This document shows, piece by piece, positions 53,042 to 62,319 of a stretch of 64,000 bases of DNA. The notes under the pieces were generated by a model that saw nothing but the letters and a program-made list of their open reading frames with translations, was not told the DNA's origin and searched no databases. The stretch lies in assembly GCF_008042075.1 (NCBI RefSeq), contig NZ_RDBN01000049.1:32277-96276 (forward strand), written 5' to 3'. The translations under genes and the position numbers were made by a program. Every line of letters begins with the position of its first letter. Positions within the stretch are counted from its first letter, which is position 1. The stretch is from Streptomyces sp. UW30. GTDB lineage: Bacteria; Actinomycetota; Actinomycetes; Streptomycetales; Streptomycetaceae.

Positions 53042-53704
53042 ATGGTGAACTCGGAAGCGAAGACCCCGCGTGAGCGCTACCGCGCCCAGGTGCGTACGGA
53101 GATCAAGCAGCGCGCGTGGGAACAGATCGCCACGGCGGGCGCGTCCGCACTCTCCCTCAACGCGATCGCCAAGCAGATGGGCATGAGCGGACCCGCTCTG
53201 TACCGGTACTTCGGCGGCCGCGACGATCTGATCACCGAGCTCGTCAGGGACGCGTACCGAAGCCTCGCCGACACCTTCAGCGCGGCCGCGCAGGCCGGAG
53301 CGGATGCGGCCGGGCTGGCGCACGCCTTGCGGGGATGGGCCCTGCAGGACCCCCAGCGTTACTTCCTCATCTACGGCACGCCGGTCCCCGGCTACCAGGC
53401 GCCCGACGACACCACCGCGATCTCGGCGGAGATCATGGCAACCCTGCTGAACGCCTGTGCCGCGCTGCCCTTGGGCGGACCGGCGACACCGTTCGACGCG
53501 CACCTCGAGGACCACCGGGACTGGGCGGGCGACCATCCCGCTCCGCCCGCGGCGCTCCACCGGGCCCTGAGTTTCTGGACCCGGCTGCACGGCGTTCTGT
53601 CCCTGGAACTCGCCGGCCAGTTCACCGGTATGGGAATCGACCCCGCACTGCTCTTCGCCGCCGAGCTGGACGACCTGGTCACCGGCGCGCCCTCCCCCGG
53701 GTGA
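53042..53704 (+). CDS. TetR-family repressor
   Basis: A 220-residue protein: LSLNAIAKQMGMSGPALYRYFGGRDDL is the HTH, followed by a WHG-type C-terminal ligand domain (LHGVLSLELAGQFTGMG). The ATG at 53042 has no ribosome site and lies close to the operator, so the mRNA may be leaderless or nearly so. Divergent from the MDR gene. Confidence 0.9.
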   Translation: MVNSEAKTPRERYRAQVRTEIKQRAWEQIATAGASALSLNAIAKQMGMSGPALYRYFGGRDDLITELVRDAYRSLADTFSAAAQAGADAAGLAHALRGWALQDPQRYFLIYGTPVPGYQAPDDTTAISAEIMATLLNACAALPLGGPATPFDAHLEDHRDWAGDHPAPPAALHRALSFWTRLHGVLSLELAGQFTGMGIDPALLFAAELDDLVTGAPSPG

Positions 53705-53887
53705 CGCCGACAGGCAGGGCGACCGCCGCAGGCCACCGCCCCACCGCCCCACTACCCCACCGCTGGTGACCCTCACCGATCCGGACAACACTGAATTGCG
53801 GGGCGGCCGCGTCGTCGAGCAGCGCGTGTTCGCCGAGGTCCGACCTGTCGGCATCCGGCGCTGCCCGGACAAGCACAGGAGGTCACC

Positions 53888-54463
53888 GTGGCGCACATCA
53901 GCATCATCGGCACCGGCAAGATGGGCCAGGCGATCGCCGGCCTCGCCGCCAAGGGCGGCCACACCGTCGAGCAGCTCAACACCTCCGCCGGTGACAAGCC
54001 GGTGACCGGCGACATCGTGGTGCTCGCGGTCCCGTATCCGGCCGTCGCCGACATCGTCGCCGAACGTGGTGATCAACTCGTCGGCAAGGTGGTCGTGGAC
54101 ATCACGAACCCGATCGACTCCGCGACGTTCGACGGGCTGACCGTTGCGGCCGACAGCTCGGCCGCCGCCGAGATCGCGGCGGCGCTGCCCGAGGCGCGGG
54201 TCCTCAAGGCGTTCAACACCAACTTCGCGGCCACCCTCGCCGCCGGCACCGTCGGGGGGCAGCCCACCACGGTGCTCATCGCGGGCGAGGACGCGGACGC
54301 CAAGGCACTGCTGGCCGACGTGGTCGGCGCGGCCGGCCTGCGGGCCGTGGACGCCGGCGGGCTGAAGCGAGCCCGTGAGCTGGAGGCGATGGCGTTCCTG
54401 CAGATCAGCCTCGCGGCCGCCGAGAAGATCTCGTGGACCGGCGGGTTCGGCGTCGTCTCCTGA
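53888..54463 (+). CDS. NADPH-dependent F420 reductase-like / NAD(P)-binding protein
   Basis: A 191-residue Rossmann protein: ISIIGTGKMGQAIAGLAAKG loop, DIVVLAVPYPAV, VVDITNPIDSATF, KAFNTNFAATLA, AGEDADAKALL and GLKRARELEAM. This is the F420H2:NADP+ oxidoreductase pattern, which passes hydride between the deazaflavin F420 and NADP. A close non-F420 relative is possible. A GTG start follows AGGAGGTCACC. The 180 bases upstream hold only an unidentified fragment. Confidence 0.8.
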   Translation: MAHISIIGTGKMGQAIAGLAAKGGHTVEQLNTSAGDKPVTGDIVVLAVPYPAVADIVAERGDQLVGKVVVDITNPIDSATFDGLTVAADSSAAAEIAAALPEARVLKAFNTNFAATLAAGTVGGQPTTVLIAGEDADAKALLADVVGAAGLRAVDAGGLKRARELEAMAFLQISLAAAEKISWTGGFGVVS

Positions 54464-54470
54464 CCCAGAC

Positions 54471-54506
54471 TTTGGACCGTGGATGACTTTGGACTGTGAA
54501 TCCAAA
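54471..54506. promoter_or_regulatory. Repeated TTTGGAC elements upstream of the YheO-like regulator
   Basis: TTTGGAC occurs at 54471-54477 and 54488-54494. The second faces TCCAAA (54501-54506) as an inverted repeat with a 7-base spacer. They are probable autoregulatory sites about 80-110 bases before the ATG. Confidence 0.5.
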
Positions 54507-54582
54507 TCTGGACAGTTGAGCCAGCCGTGGATATCGTTCCTGTTCCCCAGGCAGCCTGGGTGCCCACAGCGGAAGAGGATCC

Positions 54583-55212
54583 ATGGACCACGGCACGGAC
54601 GAGCACTTCATCCGGGAGGCCGAGAAGATCGCCGTGGCCCTGGGCCGGATGTTCCCCGGCCTGTGCGAAGTGGTCCTGCACGATCTGCGTGACCCGCAGC
54701 ATGCGATCCGGGCGATCGAGAACAACCTCTCCGGCCGCCAGGTCGGGGATTCCGCGACCGAGCTGGGACTCGCCCGCATCGCCGACCCGCAGTACCCGAG
54801 CGTCATCCAGAACTACCCGGGCCGGTTCCCCGACGGCCGCCCCGCGAAGAGCACCTCCATCGGCATCAAGAACGCGGCGGGCGAATACATCGCGGCCCTG
54901 TGCCTGAACCTCGACGTCTCCGTGCTGTCACCGGTGACACTCGCCCTGTCCAACCTGGTCGCCACCGACACCGAGCACCGCGACCAGCCCCTGGAGACCC
55001 TGCGCAACCGCAACGCGCGCGAGCTGCGCCGGACGGTCGAGGCGCTGGCCGCGGAACGCGGAGGCACGCCGAGGTCGCTGAGCCGGGAGGGCAAGAAGGC
55101 GCTCGTACGGCAGCTGCACCAGGACGGCTACTTCGACTCGCGCGACGCCGCGCAGGCCATCGCGGACCTGCTCGGCGTGTCCCGGGCGACCGTCTACAAC
55201 TACACGAAGTGA
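54583..55212 (+). CDS. YheO-like PAS/HTH transcriptional regulator
   Basis: A 209-residue protein. The N-terminal PAS-like YheO domain has FPGLCEVVLHDLRDPQHAI, SIGIKNAAGEYIAALCLNLD; the C-terminal HTH reads YFDSRDAAQAIADLLGVSRATVYNYTK. Members of this group often regulate neighbouring amino-acid catabolic genes. RidA and a D-serine-dehydratase-like enzyme follow directly on the same strand (10- and 69-base gaps), so it probably governs their use. Confidence 0.87.
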   Translation: MDHGTDEHFIREAEKIAVALGRMFPGLCEVVLHDLRDPQHAIRAIENNLSGRQVGDSATELGLARIADPQYPSVIQNYPGRFPDGRPAKSTSIGIKNAAGEYIAALCLNLDVSVLSPVTLALSNLVATDTEHRDQPLETLRNRNARELRRTVEALAAERGGTPRSLSREGKKALVRQLHQDGYFDSRDAAQAIADLLGVSRATVYNYTK

Positions 55213-55222
55213 AAGGGTCTTC

Positions 55223-55642
55223 ATGACCACCGCCGGTTCGACCACTGATCCCGTTCCCGCGGCGCCGGCCCTGATCGACAGTGCGGAGCTGACAGCGCCG
55301 GCCGGCCACTACTCGCACATCGCCGTGCACCGCGGTCTCGCCCACATCTCCGGCCAGCTGCCCGTCACACCCGACGGCGACAAGCTCACCCGGGAGCCGT
55401 TCGCCGTCCAGGCCGAGCAGGTGCTGCGCAACATCGACGCCTGTCTGGCCGGCGCCGGCACCAGCCGCGACCGGCTGGTGTCCGTCACCGTGTACGTGAC
55501 CGACATCGGGGACTGGCCCGCGTTCGATCGCCTCTACGCGCAGTGGCTGGGATCTCACCGCCCCCAGCGCGCGGTGGCCGGCGTGAAGGAGCTGCACTAC
55601 GGATCGGCCGTGGAGGTGCACGCCGTTGCCGCCGTCGACTGA
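55223..55642 (+). CDS. RidA-family enamine/imine deaminase
   Basis: A 139-residue YjgF/YER057c/UK114 protein: HIAVHRGLAHISGQLP, NIDACLAGAGTSRDRLVSVT, VYVTDIGDWPAFDRLY and a terminal VEVHAVAAV. RidA hydrolyses 2-aminoacrylate and similar reactive enamines released by PLP dehydratases. The usual RNxP motif with its Arg is not obvious here (SHRPQRAVAG is in its place). The next gene is a PLP dehydratase, a fitting partner. Confidence 0.88.
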   Translation: MTTAGSTTDPVPAAPALIDSAELTAPAGHYSHIAVHRGLAHISGQLPVTPDGDKLTREPFAVQAEQVLRNIDACLAGAGTSRDRLVSVTVYVTDIGDWPAFDRLYAQWLGSHRPQRAVAGVKELHYGSAVEVHAVAAVD

Positions 55643-55711
55643 CCCCCGCACGTCGTACCTCCCGCACATCGGCCTCGGCCCGGCCTCTCTCAAGAACACG
55701 GAAGTCGCCCT

Positions 55712-56878
55712 GTGAACAGCACCCCGCCCGCCCCCGCACGGACCCTGGCCGATCCCGACACCCCGTTCGCCGTCGTCGACGTACACAAGGCCCGGCGCAA
55801 CATCGAGCGCCTCGCGGTCAGGGCCGACCGGCTCGGCGTCGCCCTGCGCCCGCACGTCAAGACGGCCAAGAGCCTCGACGTCGCCGCCCTCCTGCACGGC
55901 GGCACACCCTGCCCCGTCACCGTCTCCACCCTCGCCGAGGCCGAGGCGTTCGCCGACGGCGGCTACACCGACATCACGTACGCCGTCGGCATCGACCCCC
56001 ACAAGCTGCCCCGCGTGATCGCCCTCCTGCGCCGCGGGGTCACCCTGCGCATCATCCTGGACAGCACCGAGCAGGCGGCATGCGTCGCGGAAGCCGCCCG
56101 CGCGGCCGGCCTCGGCATCCCCACCCAGATCGAGATCGACTGCGACGGCCACCGCGGCGGCGTCAGGACCGACGCCCCCGCACTCGTCGACATCGGCCGC
56201 ACCCTGCACGACGCCGGCTGCCTGGACGGCGTCCTGGTCCACGCGGGCGAGTCCTACTTCGCCCACACCCCCGAAGAGCAGCGGCTGGCCGCGCGGAACG
56301 AACGCGACACCGCCGTCGCTGCCGCCGGGAAGCTGCGCGCGGCCGGACTGCCGGTGCACACCGTCAGCGTCGGCTCGACCCCCACCGCGCACGCCGTCGA
56401 GGACCTCACCGGCGTCACCGAGCTGCGCGCCGGCAACTACGTCTTCTTCGACCTGGTCATGGCCGGACTGGGCGTCTGCCGGATCGACGACCTCGCTCTG
56501 TCGGTCGTCGTCACCGTCATCGGCCACCGCCCCGAGTACGGCTGGATCCTCACCGACGGCGGCTGGATGGCCATGTCCCGTGACCGCGGCACCGCGGGCC
56601 AGCCCCAGGACCAGGGCTACGGCCTGGTCACCGACCTGCGCGGGAATCTCGTCGAGGGCCTGGTGATGAGCGCCGCGAGCCAGGAACACGGCACTCTCAC
56701 CGTGCGCGACGGCGCCGTCCTGCCCGACCTGCCCGTCGGCACCCGCCTGCGCATCCTGCCCAACCACGCGTGCGCGACCGCGGCCCAGCACCGGGGCTAC
56801 CACGTCATCGACAGCACCCGGCCGGCGCACGACGCGCCCGCCGTCCAGGCCGTCTGGGGCCGGGTCAGCGGCTGGTGA
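55712..56878 (+). CDS. D-serine dehydratase / D-threonine aldolase-like PLP enzyme
   Basis: A 388-residue fold-type-III PLP enzyme of the DSD1/alanine-racemase-N group. RPHVKTAKS carries the PLP lysine (Lys50). QIEIDCDGHRGG and VSVGSTPTA bind PLP phosphate and ring. RILPNHACATAAQH near the C-terminus holds the His-x-Cys zinc pair typical of D-serine dehydratase and D-threonine aldolase. It probably turns D-serine into pyruvate and ammonia through 2-aminoacrylate, which RidA upstream would clear. GTG start with GGAAG upstream. A perfect terminator follows. Confidence 0.9.
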   Translation: MNSTPPAPARTLADPDTPFAVVDVHKARRNIERLAVRADRLGVALRPHVKTAKSLDVAALLHGGTPCPVTVSTLAEAEAFADGGYTDITYAVGIDPHKLPRVIALLRRGVTLRIILDSTEQAACVAEAARAAGLGIPTQIEIDCDGHRGGVRTDAPALVDIGRTLHDAGCLDGVLVHAGESYFAHTPEEQRLAARNERDTAVAAAGKLRAAGLPVHTVSVGSTPTAHAVEDLTGVTELRAGNYVFFDLVMAGLGVCRIDDLALSVVVTVIGHRPEYGWILTDGGWMAMSRDRGTAGQPQDQGYGLVTDLRGNLVEGLVMSAASQEHGTLTVRDGAVLPDLPVGTRLRILPNHACATAAQHRGYHVIDSTRPAHDAPAVQAVWGRVSGW

Positions 56879-56894
56879 TCAGGCACGGACCGCA

Positions 56895-56924
56895 GAAGGC
56901 CCAGGTCAGAGACCTGGGCCTTTC
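56895..56924 (+). terminator. Rho-independent-type terminator of the D-amino-acid operon
   Basis: AAGGCCCAGGTC pairs perfectly with GACCTGGGCCTT over a 3-base loop, followed by TCTCTCT. Confidence 0.9.
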
Positions 56925-57043
56925 TCTCTGTCCAGAGGGATCAGGTCTCGCTTCCGGACCGATCTCGCAAAGCGGTTGTTGCAGTTCGGATCTGTGCCGA
57001 CGACCACAGCGAACGGGACCGCCCTTGGCGCATACTGGGGGCA

Positions 57044-57265
57044 ATGACAAAGCCAGCTGCTCCGAAGCGCCATCTGCCTACCAGCCCCTTCAAGGCCCCG
57101 GTCACCCCGGCTCCCAAGCACTTCGCCGTGGGCGACCAGGTCACACACGACATGTACGGTCTCGGCCGGGTCATCGGCATCGAGGACGGAATCGCGGCAC
57201 TCGTGGATTTCGGCTCGTCGCAGATGCGGATCCTGAGCCCGTACTCCAAGATGACCAAGCTGTAG
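57044..57265 (+). CDS. Small CarD/UvrD-Tudor-like protein
   Basis: A 73-residue basic protein. The C-terminal 45 residues (VGDQVTHDMYGLGRVIGIED, ALVDFGSSQMRILSPYSKM) match the small SH3-like barrel found in CarD and at the end of PcrA/UvrD helicases, which contacts RNA polymerase. Here the barrel stands alone after a Lys/Pro tail. An interaction with polymerase is inference. Confidence 0.75.
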   Translation: MTKPAAPKRHLPTSPFKAPVTPAPKHFAVGDQVTHDMYGLGRVIGIEDGIAALVDFGSSQMRILSPYSKMTKL

Positions 57266-57331
57266 GACCGCTGTGCCCGGTCACGGCACACCAGGTCCCC
57301 TTCAGGGACCTGTAGTGAAAGAGAGACTCTC

Positions 57332-57514
57332 ATCGATCTGACGTCGCTGTTCTCCGCCCTGGAAGGGCAAACCCGCAGCTCCACCGCGGCATCGCCGCCT
57401 CCGGCGACGAACCCCTTCCAGGCTCCGGACTTCGGGGAGGACGAGACCTTCCCGCTCGACGACGCGCAGGAGCCCACCTCGGGCATGCGTGCGGCGCGCC
57501 CCGAGGCGGCCTAG
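57332..57514 (+). CDS. Possible small acidic protein with non-canonical start
   Basis: Sixty codons with strong G/C third positions read IDLTSLFSALEGQTR, NPFQAPDFGEDETFPLDD and end RAARPEAA. The first codon in frame after AGAGAGACTCTC is ATC; CTG at 57338 is the next option. No ATG, GTG or TTG fits, so either a rare start is used or this is the tail of a damaged gene. It lies 66 bases downstream of the Tudor-like gene. No family recognised. Confidence 0.4.
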   Translation: MDLTSLFSALEGQTRSSTAASPPPATNPFQAPDFGEDETFPLDDAQEPTSGMRAARPEAA

Positions 57515-57821
57515 CTCCCAGCAGTCCCGGTGGTTTCGACAGCCGGCGCCTTGTGCCTGACCTTCCCGTAAGCAGGCCACCCACCAACACAGTTGGAGGC
57601 GTCCGCCTGCCCTCAGCCGGCACCGTGCGCGCCCGGCCTTCGATGCCCGAGGCCCTCGTCACCCCGAACCGTGGCCGGTGTCGGCCGAGTTGTCCGCGAA
57701 CGCCCCCGAGATTGTCCGTGATCGGTAACGGACGGATCCCGTGGCCGCCGTTCCTCGTCCTGCCAGATGGTCGCGAGGCGACCGGGGACCGGCGAGGAAC
57801 TGCGCGGAAGCGGGGGCGGAC

Positions 57822-58595
57822 ATGGCACGGCACGGTGGCGGGCGGGGCTGGTACGGCAAGCTGATCGGGGCGGCGCTCGGGGTGACGGTGCTCGCCACCG
57901 GTGCCTCGGTGTGGACCGCGCAGGCCAGTCTCGCGGGCGACTCGTCGCCGAAGGCGACCGCGTCGGCCAAGCCGGCCAGTGACGTCAAGGCGGTCGCAGA
58001 AACCATCGTGCACGCCTCGGACAAGGGGACGCGCGGCGTCAACATCACCATCGACGACGGCCCCGACCCCGTGTGGACCCCTCAAGTCCTCGACGTGCTG
58101 CGGGAGTACGGGGTGAAGGCCACGTTCTGCATGGTGGGGACGCAGGCGCAGGCCCACCCGGACCTCGTGAAGAAGGTGGTCGCGGCCGGGCACCTGCTGT
58201 GCAACCACTCGGTGTCGCACGACACCACCATGGACAAGCAGTCCGAGGCCTACCAGTCCCAGCAGATACTCGACGCCGAACGCATGATCACCGAGGCGTC
58301 CGGGGGCGTACGGCCGGTGTACTACCGGGCGCCCGGCGGGGCCTTCACCCCTTACAGCCGCAAGCTCGCCGCTTCCCGCGGGATGCGCCCGCTGGGCTGG
58401 AACGTGGACACCAAGGACTTCGAGCGGCCGGGCACGGACGCCATCGTCGCCACCGTCGAGCGGGAGCTGCCGAACGGGCCGACGCTCCTCTTCCACGACG
58501 CGGGCGGCGACCGTTCCCAGACCGTCGAGGCCCTGCGCCGGATCCTGCCCCGGCTCAAGGAGCAGGGCTACTCCTGCGGCTTCCCGGTGCGTTGA
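57822..58595 (+). CDS. Secreted polysaccharide deacetylase (NodB domain)
   Basis: A 257-residue protein with an N-terminal signal or anchor (LIGAALGVTVLATGASVWTA). All five NodB motifs are visible: TIDDGPDP (Asp-Asp), HSVSHD (metal His pair), RAPGGAFTP, GWNVDTKDF and TLLFHDAGG. It removes N-acetyl groups from cell-wall or chitin-like glycans outside the membrane. ATG at 57822; the longer open frame upstream is not signal-like. Confidence 0.92.
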   Translation: MARHGGGRGWYGKLIGAALGVTVLATGASVWTAQASLAGDSSPKATASAKPASDVKAVAETIVHASDKGTRGVNITIDDGPDPVWTPQVLDVLREYGVKATFCMVGTQAQAHPDLVKKVVAAGHLLCNHSVSHDTTMDKQSEAYQSQQILDAERMITEASGGVRPVYYRAPGGAFTPYSRKLAASRGMRPLGWNVDTKDFERPGTDAIVATVERELPNGPTLLFHDAGGDRSQTVEALRRILPRLKEQGYSCGFPVR

Positions 58596-58617
58596 GCCGA
58601 CGCGAGCGGACGCGGAT

Positions 58618-58653
58618 CCGGCCTGGTTCCCGCAAGTGCGGGGACCAGGCCGG
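58618..58653. terminator. Terminator between convergent deacetylase and protease genes
   Basis: CCGGCCTGGTTCCCGCA (58618-58634) pairs with its complement at 58637-58653 with a single T-G mismatch. Confidence 0.8.
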
Positions 58654-58698
58654 TGTGTTGTGGCGGCGCCGGGTGGCGGTCACCGTCGTGGGGTCACC

Positions 58699-61600
58699 TC
58701 ACGGGGCGAGCCGGTAGGCGTTCGTGATCGTCTCGCGCACCGTGTTGCCGCCTCTGTCCTTCAGGTCCACCCGGAAGGTCGCGGCCCTGGCGGTCGCCGG
58801 GTGCTTCACGCTCACCGAGCGCGCCCCCTTCGCGTCGGTCGTCACGGTGAGCGGCTTCCAGGTCCGGCCGCCGTCGTAGGAGACCTTCACGGTCAGCGCG
58901 GCGACCTGCCCGGCCGCGGCGGCCGCGCCGCTCAGCTTCAGCGGCACCGTGAGCGTGCTGCCCGCCGGAGCCGTCCCCTGCAGGCTCAGCTTCGGCGCGA
59001 GTCGCACCGTGGACAGGGGCAGCCTGGCCGTGCCGTCCGACGCCGGCCGGGCCGAGCTGAACGTCCACACCCCTGCCACCTTCGTGCTGGTGGAGGTGTC
59101 CTCGGCGGAGCGGCTCGCCTCGACCGTCAGGCGGTACGCGGCTGACGCGGCGGGAACCTCGGCGCCCACCCAGTCCGTGGCCGGGCCCTCGGCGAGGATC
59201 CGCCCGCCGGATTCCAGCCGGGCGAAGCCGCCGGTGACGATCGAGGAACCCGGGTTGCCGCTGCCGTCGTTGAACAGCGGGATCCTGGCGCTGATGTAGT
59301 CGCCGGTCCGCTCGGCGCCCTGCTCCTGCGGGCTCCCCGCCGCGAGATCGGGGCCGACCACACCGGTGTTGAACCTCAGCGTGTGGCTGGAGCCCGGCTT
59401 GTAGGTCACCAACTCCTTTGTGTACAGCATGCGTACCTCACTGCCGGCGTTGAGCTGCGCGGCCGTCCAGGACCAGCGCACGCCGGCCGTGCTGAGGTAG
59501 TGCGTGGTGGCCTGCGGCAGCTTCTGCTCCTGCGGCTCCGATGCGTCGATGGTCATCCCGCGTTCGTCCATCGGCCTGATGGCGACCTGTCCCTTGGCCC
59601 CGGTGACGGACGCGCCGAACCCGAGCTTCACCTCTGCCACATCGGCCCGGGTGAGGGTGCGGGTCAGGCCGGTGAAGAAGCTCCCCTTGCGGTTGAAGGC
59701 GAGCCGGTAGTCGACGTTCCTGCCGGCCGCGCCGGGCGTCTTCCACACCCCGCTGAACTGGGCCCGCATCGTGTCGGAGGCCGGGCCGAGGGCGGCGGTG
59801 CGCATCGGCGGCACGCCGTTGGTGGACCAGGTGTTGCTCACGCCCAGGGCCTCGTCGTAGTAACCGACGGTCGAGGTGACGAGCTTGGCGGCCGGATCCG
59901 GGGCCTTCACGGCGAACGGCTTCGCCTTGCGGGAGTCGAGGGTGACCGTGACGTTCCCGGTCACCCTCAGAACCGGCTGGACGAAGAAGCCCACTTCGTT
60001 GTCCTCGGCGAAGACCAGGCTCTCCAGCTGGTAGGAGCCCTTGCGCAGCCGCTGGACCACCGTGCCGTTCGCGCTGTACGGGAGCTCGACGTACTTCCCG
60101 CCCACGTCCGCGGGGTTGATCGTCGTCGCGTAGGCGGGCGGGTTCGCCCCGTCGGCGTCGATGTGCCGCACCGTGACGTCGTACGACTCCGCCTCCCGCT
60201 CGACCACCAGACCGGTGCGCACCTCCTGGCCGTCTCCCGACGCCAGGACGGTGCCGCCGAAGACGCCGTCGACGGTGCCCTCGCGCGTGTCGGCGGTGAC
60301 GGTGGTCTTCGCGGTGCCGCCGGCCGGAACGGTGAGCTGGGCGTCCTTGACGGTGAACATGCCGGCCGGGGCCGGGCGGCCCGCGGGGTCGACCCCGGAG
60401 GCGCTCAGCCGCAGCGTGACGGCCTGGGTGCCGTAGTTGCGGTAGGTGAGGGTCTTGGCGGCCGGCTTGTCGTCGGCGTGCGGCCAGGCATGCAAGCCGA
60501 AGCCGAGGGAGCCGGGCTCGGAGACGACCGTCGCCGTGGCGGCGCGCTCCAGGTCCACCCGGCCGGCGCCCTGCTGATGGGCGTTCAGCAGCGGGTTCGG
60601 CTTGGCCGAACCGGTCAGGAGCGCCTTCAGCCGGGCTCCGCTCCAGTCCGGGTGCTGCTGGAGCACCAGGGCGGCGGCGCCCGCGACGTGCGGGGAGGCC
60701 ATCGACGTGCCGGACTGCGCGATGTAGTCCTCGCCCGAAGGCTCCTCGCTCTGCGTGGTCAGGGCGGCGGTGATGTCCACGCCGGGGCCGGTGATGTCCG
60801 GCTTGGGCGTGCCGTCGAGGTTCGGGCCGCGGCTGGAGAAGTCGGCGATGGCGTTGTGCTTGTCCACGGCGCCGACGGTGAGGGCCGCGGGGGCGCTGCC
60901 AGGCGAGCCGATCGTGCGGGGCCCGTCGCCCTCGTTGCCCGCGGCCACCACGAACAGGGCCTTGCCGGAGAGCCGGGCGATGGCCGCCTCCATCGGGTCG
61001 ACACCCGGCGTGTCGGGCGAGCCCAGACTCATGTTGACGACCTGCGCGCCCTGGTCGACGGCCCACTGCATGCCGGCGACGATGTTCGAGATGCCTCCGA
61101 AGCCGTCATCGCCCAGGACCTTGCCGTCCAGCAGCTTCACGTCGGGCGCCACCCCCTTGAAGCGGCCGCCGGACTTCGCACCGCTCCCGGCGAGGATGGA
61201 CGCCACGTGCGTACCGTGCCCGAAGCGGTCCTTGACGACGGGGGACTCGCTGAAGTTCTTCTGCGCCGTCTCGACGCCCTTGAGGTCCGGGTGGGTCTCG
61301 TCCACGCCCGTGTCCAGGACCGCGACCTTGATGCCCTTGCCGGTGTAGCCCGACCTCCACATGGCGGGCGCGCCGATCTGCGGCACGCTCTCGGCCAGGG
61401 TGGCCCGGACCTTCGCGTCCAGCCAGACATGGGCGACCGGCCCGCCTGACGTGCGGGCCGAAGAGCGACCTGTGACGGCCGCCCACAGTGCCGGCACACC
61501 GGCCTTGGGCGCCTCGAAGGCCTCGCCGCCGACCGCGGGCAGCGTACGGCGCTCCCGGACGGGCACGCCCGCGAACGGGTCGCCGGCGGCGGTGAAGTCC

Positions 61601-62040
61601 CTTGCTCCGGTGCCGTCTTGCCGGTATCCGACGATCAGCGGCAGCGTGGTGCGGTGCGCGTCGTCGTACCCGTCCTTGACCAACTGTGCGACGTCGAAGA
61701 GCTGCCGGTCGAGCACGCCGTCGACGACCAGGCGCAGGGCGTCCTGCGGGACGACGTATGTGTGGCCGGCCTCGCGCCGCACCGAGAAGCCGATCCCCTC
61801 GCGGCTCTTGCCGCGCACGAGCCGAACCACCCGACCGTCGGAGCCGACGACCACGCGGTCGCCGCTGATCAGCGTGACGGTCGCGGTCGGCTTCGCCTTC
61901 GCCGGGGCCTTCGCCCCGCCATCCGCGGCGGCGCCGGCGGCTTGCGCCGGCTGCCCCCCGGCCGATACCGCTCCCGTGACCAGCGCCCCTGCCATCACGG
62001 CGGCCAATGCCGCCGTTCTCGCGCGTGCTGTGGATCCCAC
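58699..62040 (-). CDS. Large secreted subtilisin-like serine protease (S8)
   Basis: An 1113-residue precursor with a signal peptide (ALAAVMAGALVTGAVSAG). A propeptide region (to about 210) precedes the S8 catalytic domain: VAVLDTGVDETHPDL (Asp, about 243), FGHGTHVASILAG (His, about 277) and SGTSMASPHVAGAA (Ser, about 445). Then follow about 600 residues of beta-sandwich domains and an FN3/bacterial Ig-like end. GTG at 62040 with GGGGGA upstream is preferred; the frame back to 62163 has no ribosome site. An extracellular endopeptidase, common in Streptomyces. Confidence 0.92.
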   Translation of the reverse strand: MGSTARARTAALAAVMAGALVTGAVSAGGQPAQAAGAAADGGAKAPAKAKPTATVTLISGDRVVVGSDGRVVRLVRGKSREGIGFSVRREAGHTYVVPQDALRLVVDGVLDRQLFDVAQLVKDGYDDAHRTTLPLIVGYRQDGTGARDFTAAGDPFAGVPVRERRTLPAVGGEAFEAPKAGVPALWAAVTGRSSARTSGGPVAHVWLDAKVRATLAESVPQIGAPAMWRSGYTGKGIKVAVLDTGVDETHPDLKGVETAQKNFSESPVVKDRFGHGTHVASILAGSGAKSGGRFKGVAPDVKLLDGKVLGDDGFGGISNIVAGMQWAVDQGAQVVNMSLGSPDTPGVDPMEAAIARLSGKALFVVAAGNEGDGPRTIGSPGSAPAALTVGAVDKHNAIADFSSRGPNLDGTPKPDITGPGVDITAALTTQSEEPSGEDYIAQSGTSMASPHVAGAAALVLQQHPDWSGARLKALLTGSAKPNPLLNAHQQGAGRVDLERAATATVVSEPGSLGFGLHAWPHADDKPAAKTLTYRNYGTQAVTLRLSASGVDPAGRPAPAGMFTVKDAQLTVPAGGTAKTTVTADTREGTVDGVFGGTVLASGDGQEVRTGLVVEREAESYDVTVRHIDADGANPPAYATTINPADVGGKYVELPYSANGTVVQRLRKGSYQLESLVFAEDNEVGFFVQPVLRVTGNVTVTLDSRKAKPFAVKAPDPAAKLVTSTVGYYDEALGVSNTWSTNGVPPMRTAALGPASDTMRAQFSGVWKTPGAAGRNVDYRLAFNRKGSFFTGLTRTLTRADVAEVKLGFGASVTGAKGQVAIRPMDERGMTIDASEPQEQKLPQATTHYLSTAGVRWSWTAAQLNAGSEVRMLYTKELVTYKPGSSHTLRFNTGVVGPDLAAGSPQEQGAERTGDYISARIPLFNDGSGNPGSSIVTGGFARLESGGRILAEGPATDWVGAEVPAASAAYRLTVEASRSAEDTSTSTKVAGVWTFSSARPASDGTARLPLSTVRLAPKLSLQGTAPAGSTLTVPLKLSGAAAAAGQVAALTVKVSYDGGRTWKPLTVTTDAKGARSVSVKHPATARAATFRVDLKDRGGNTVRETITNAYRLAP

Positions 62041-62319
62041 TCGCGTTCCCCCGCCCTCGTGTGCATGCCAACACGTTTCTCCGGTATCACGCACGTGGGA
62101 GGCGTTCGGTTCTCGGCGAAAGCGTCGACATCGTTCATTTTCAATCCGGTCCGCCCGGAACAATCCCCTCCGGGCTCTCCCGGCACCTTCTATCCGCTCA
62201 ACGTGTGAGACGCAGGTACTTCAGAGGTCACAGCTCAAATGCGCGCGTAGCAACGTGTCCATGAATGGGCATCCGGGTAGGCCCAGAGTTGCAGGCCGCA
62301 CGGGATATCGGGAGGGGAA

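Noticed and set aside
53705-53887. Short plus-strand fragment beginning VTLTDPDNTELRGGRVVEQR
   Set aside because: Coding-like but without start, family or continuity; possibly old debris.
59383-61449. 688-residue plus-strand open frame opposite the S8 protease
   Set aside because: Shadow; the minus strand carries the Asp/His/Ser triad.
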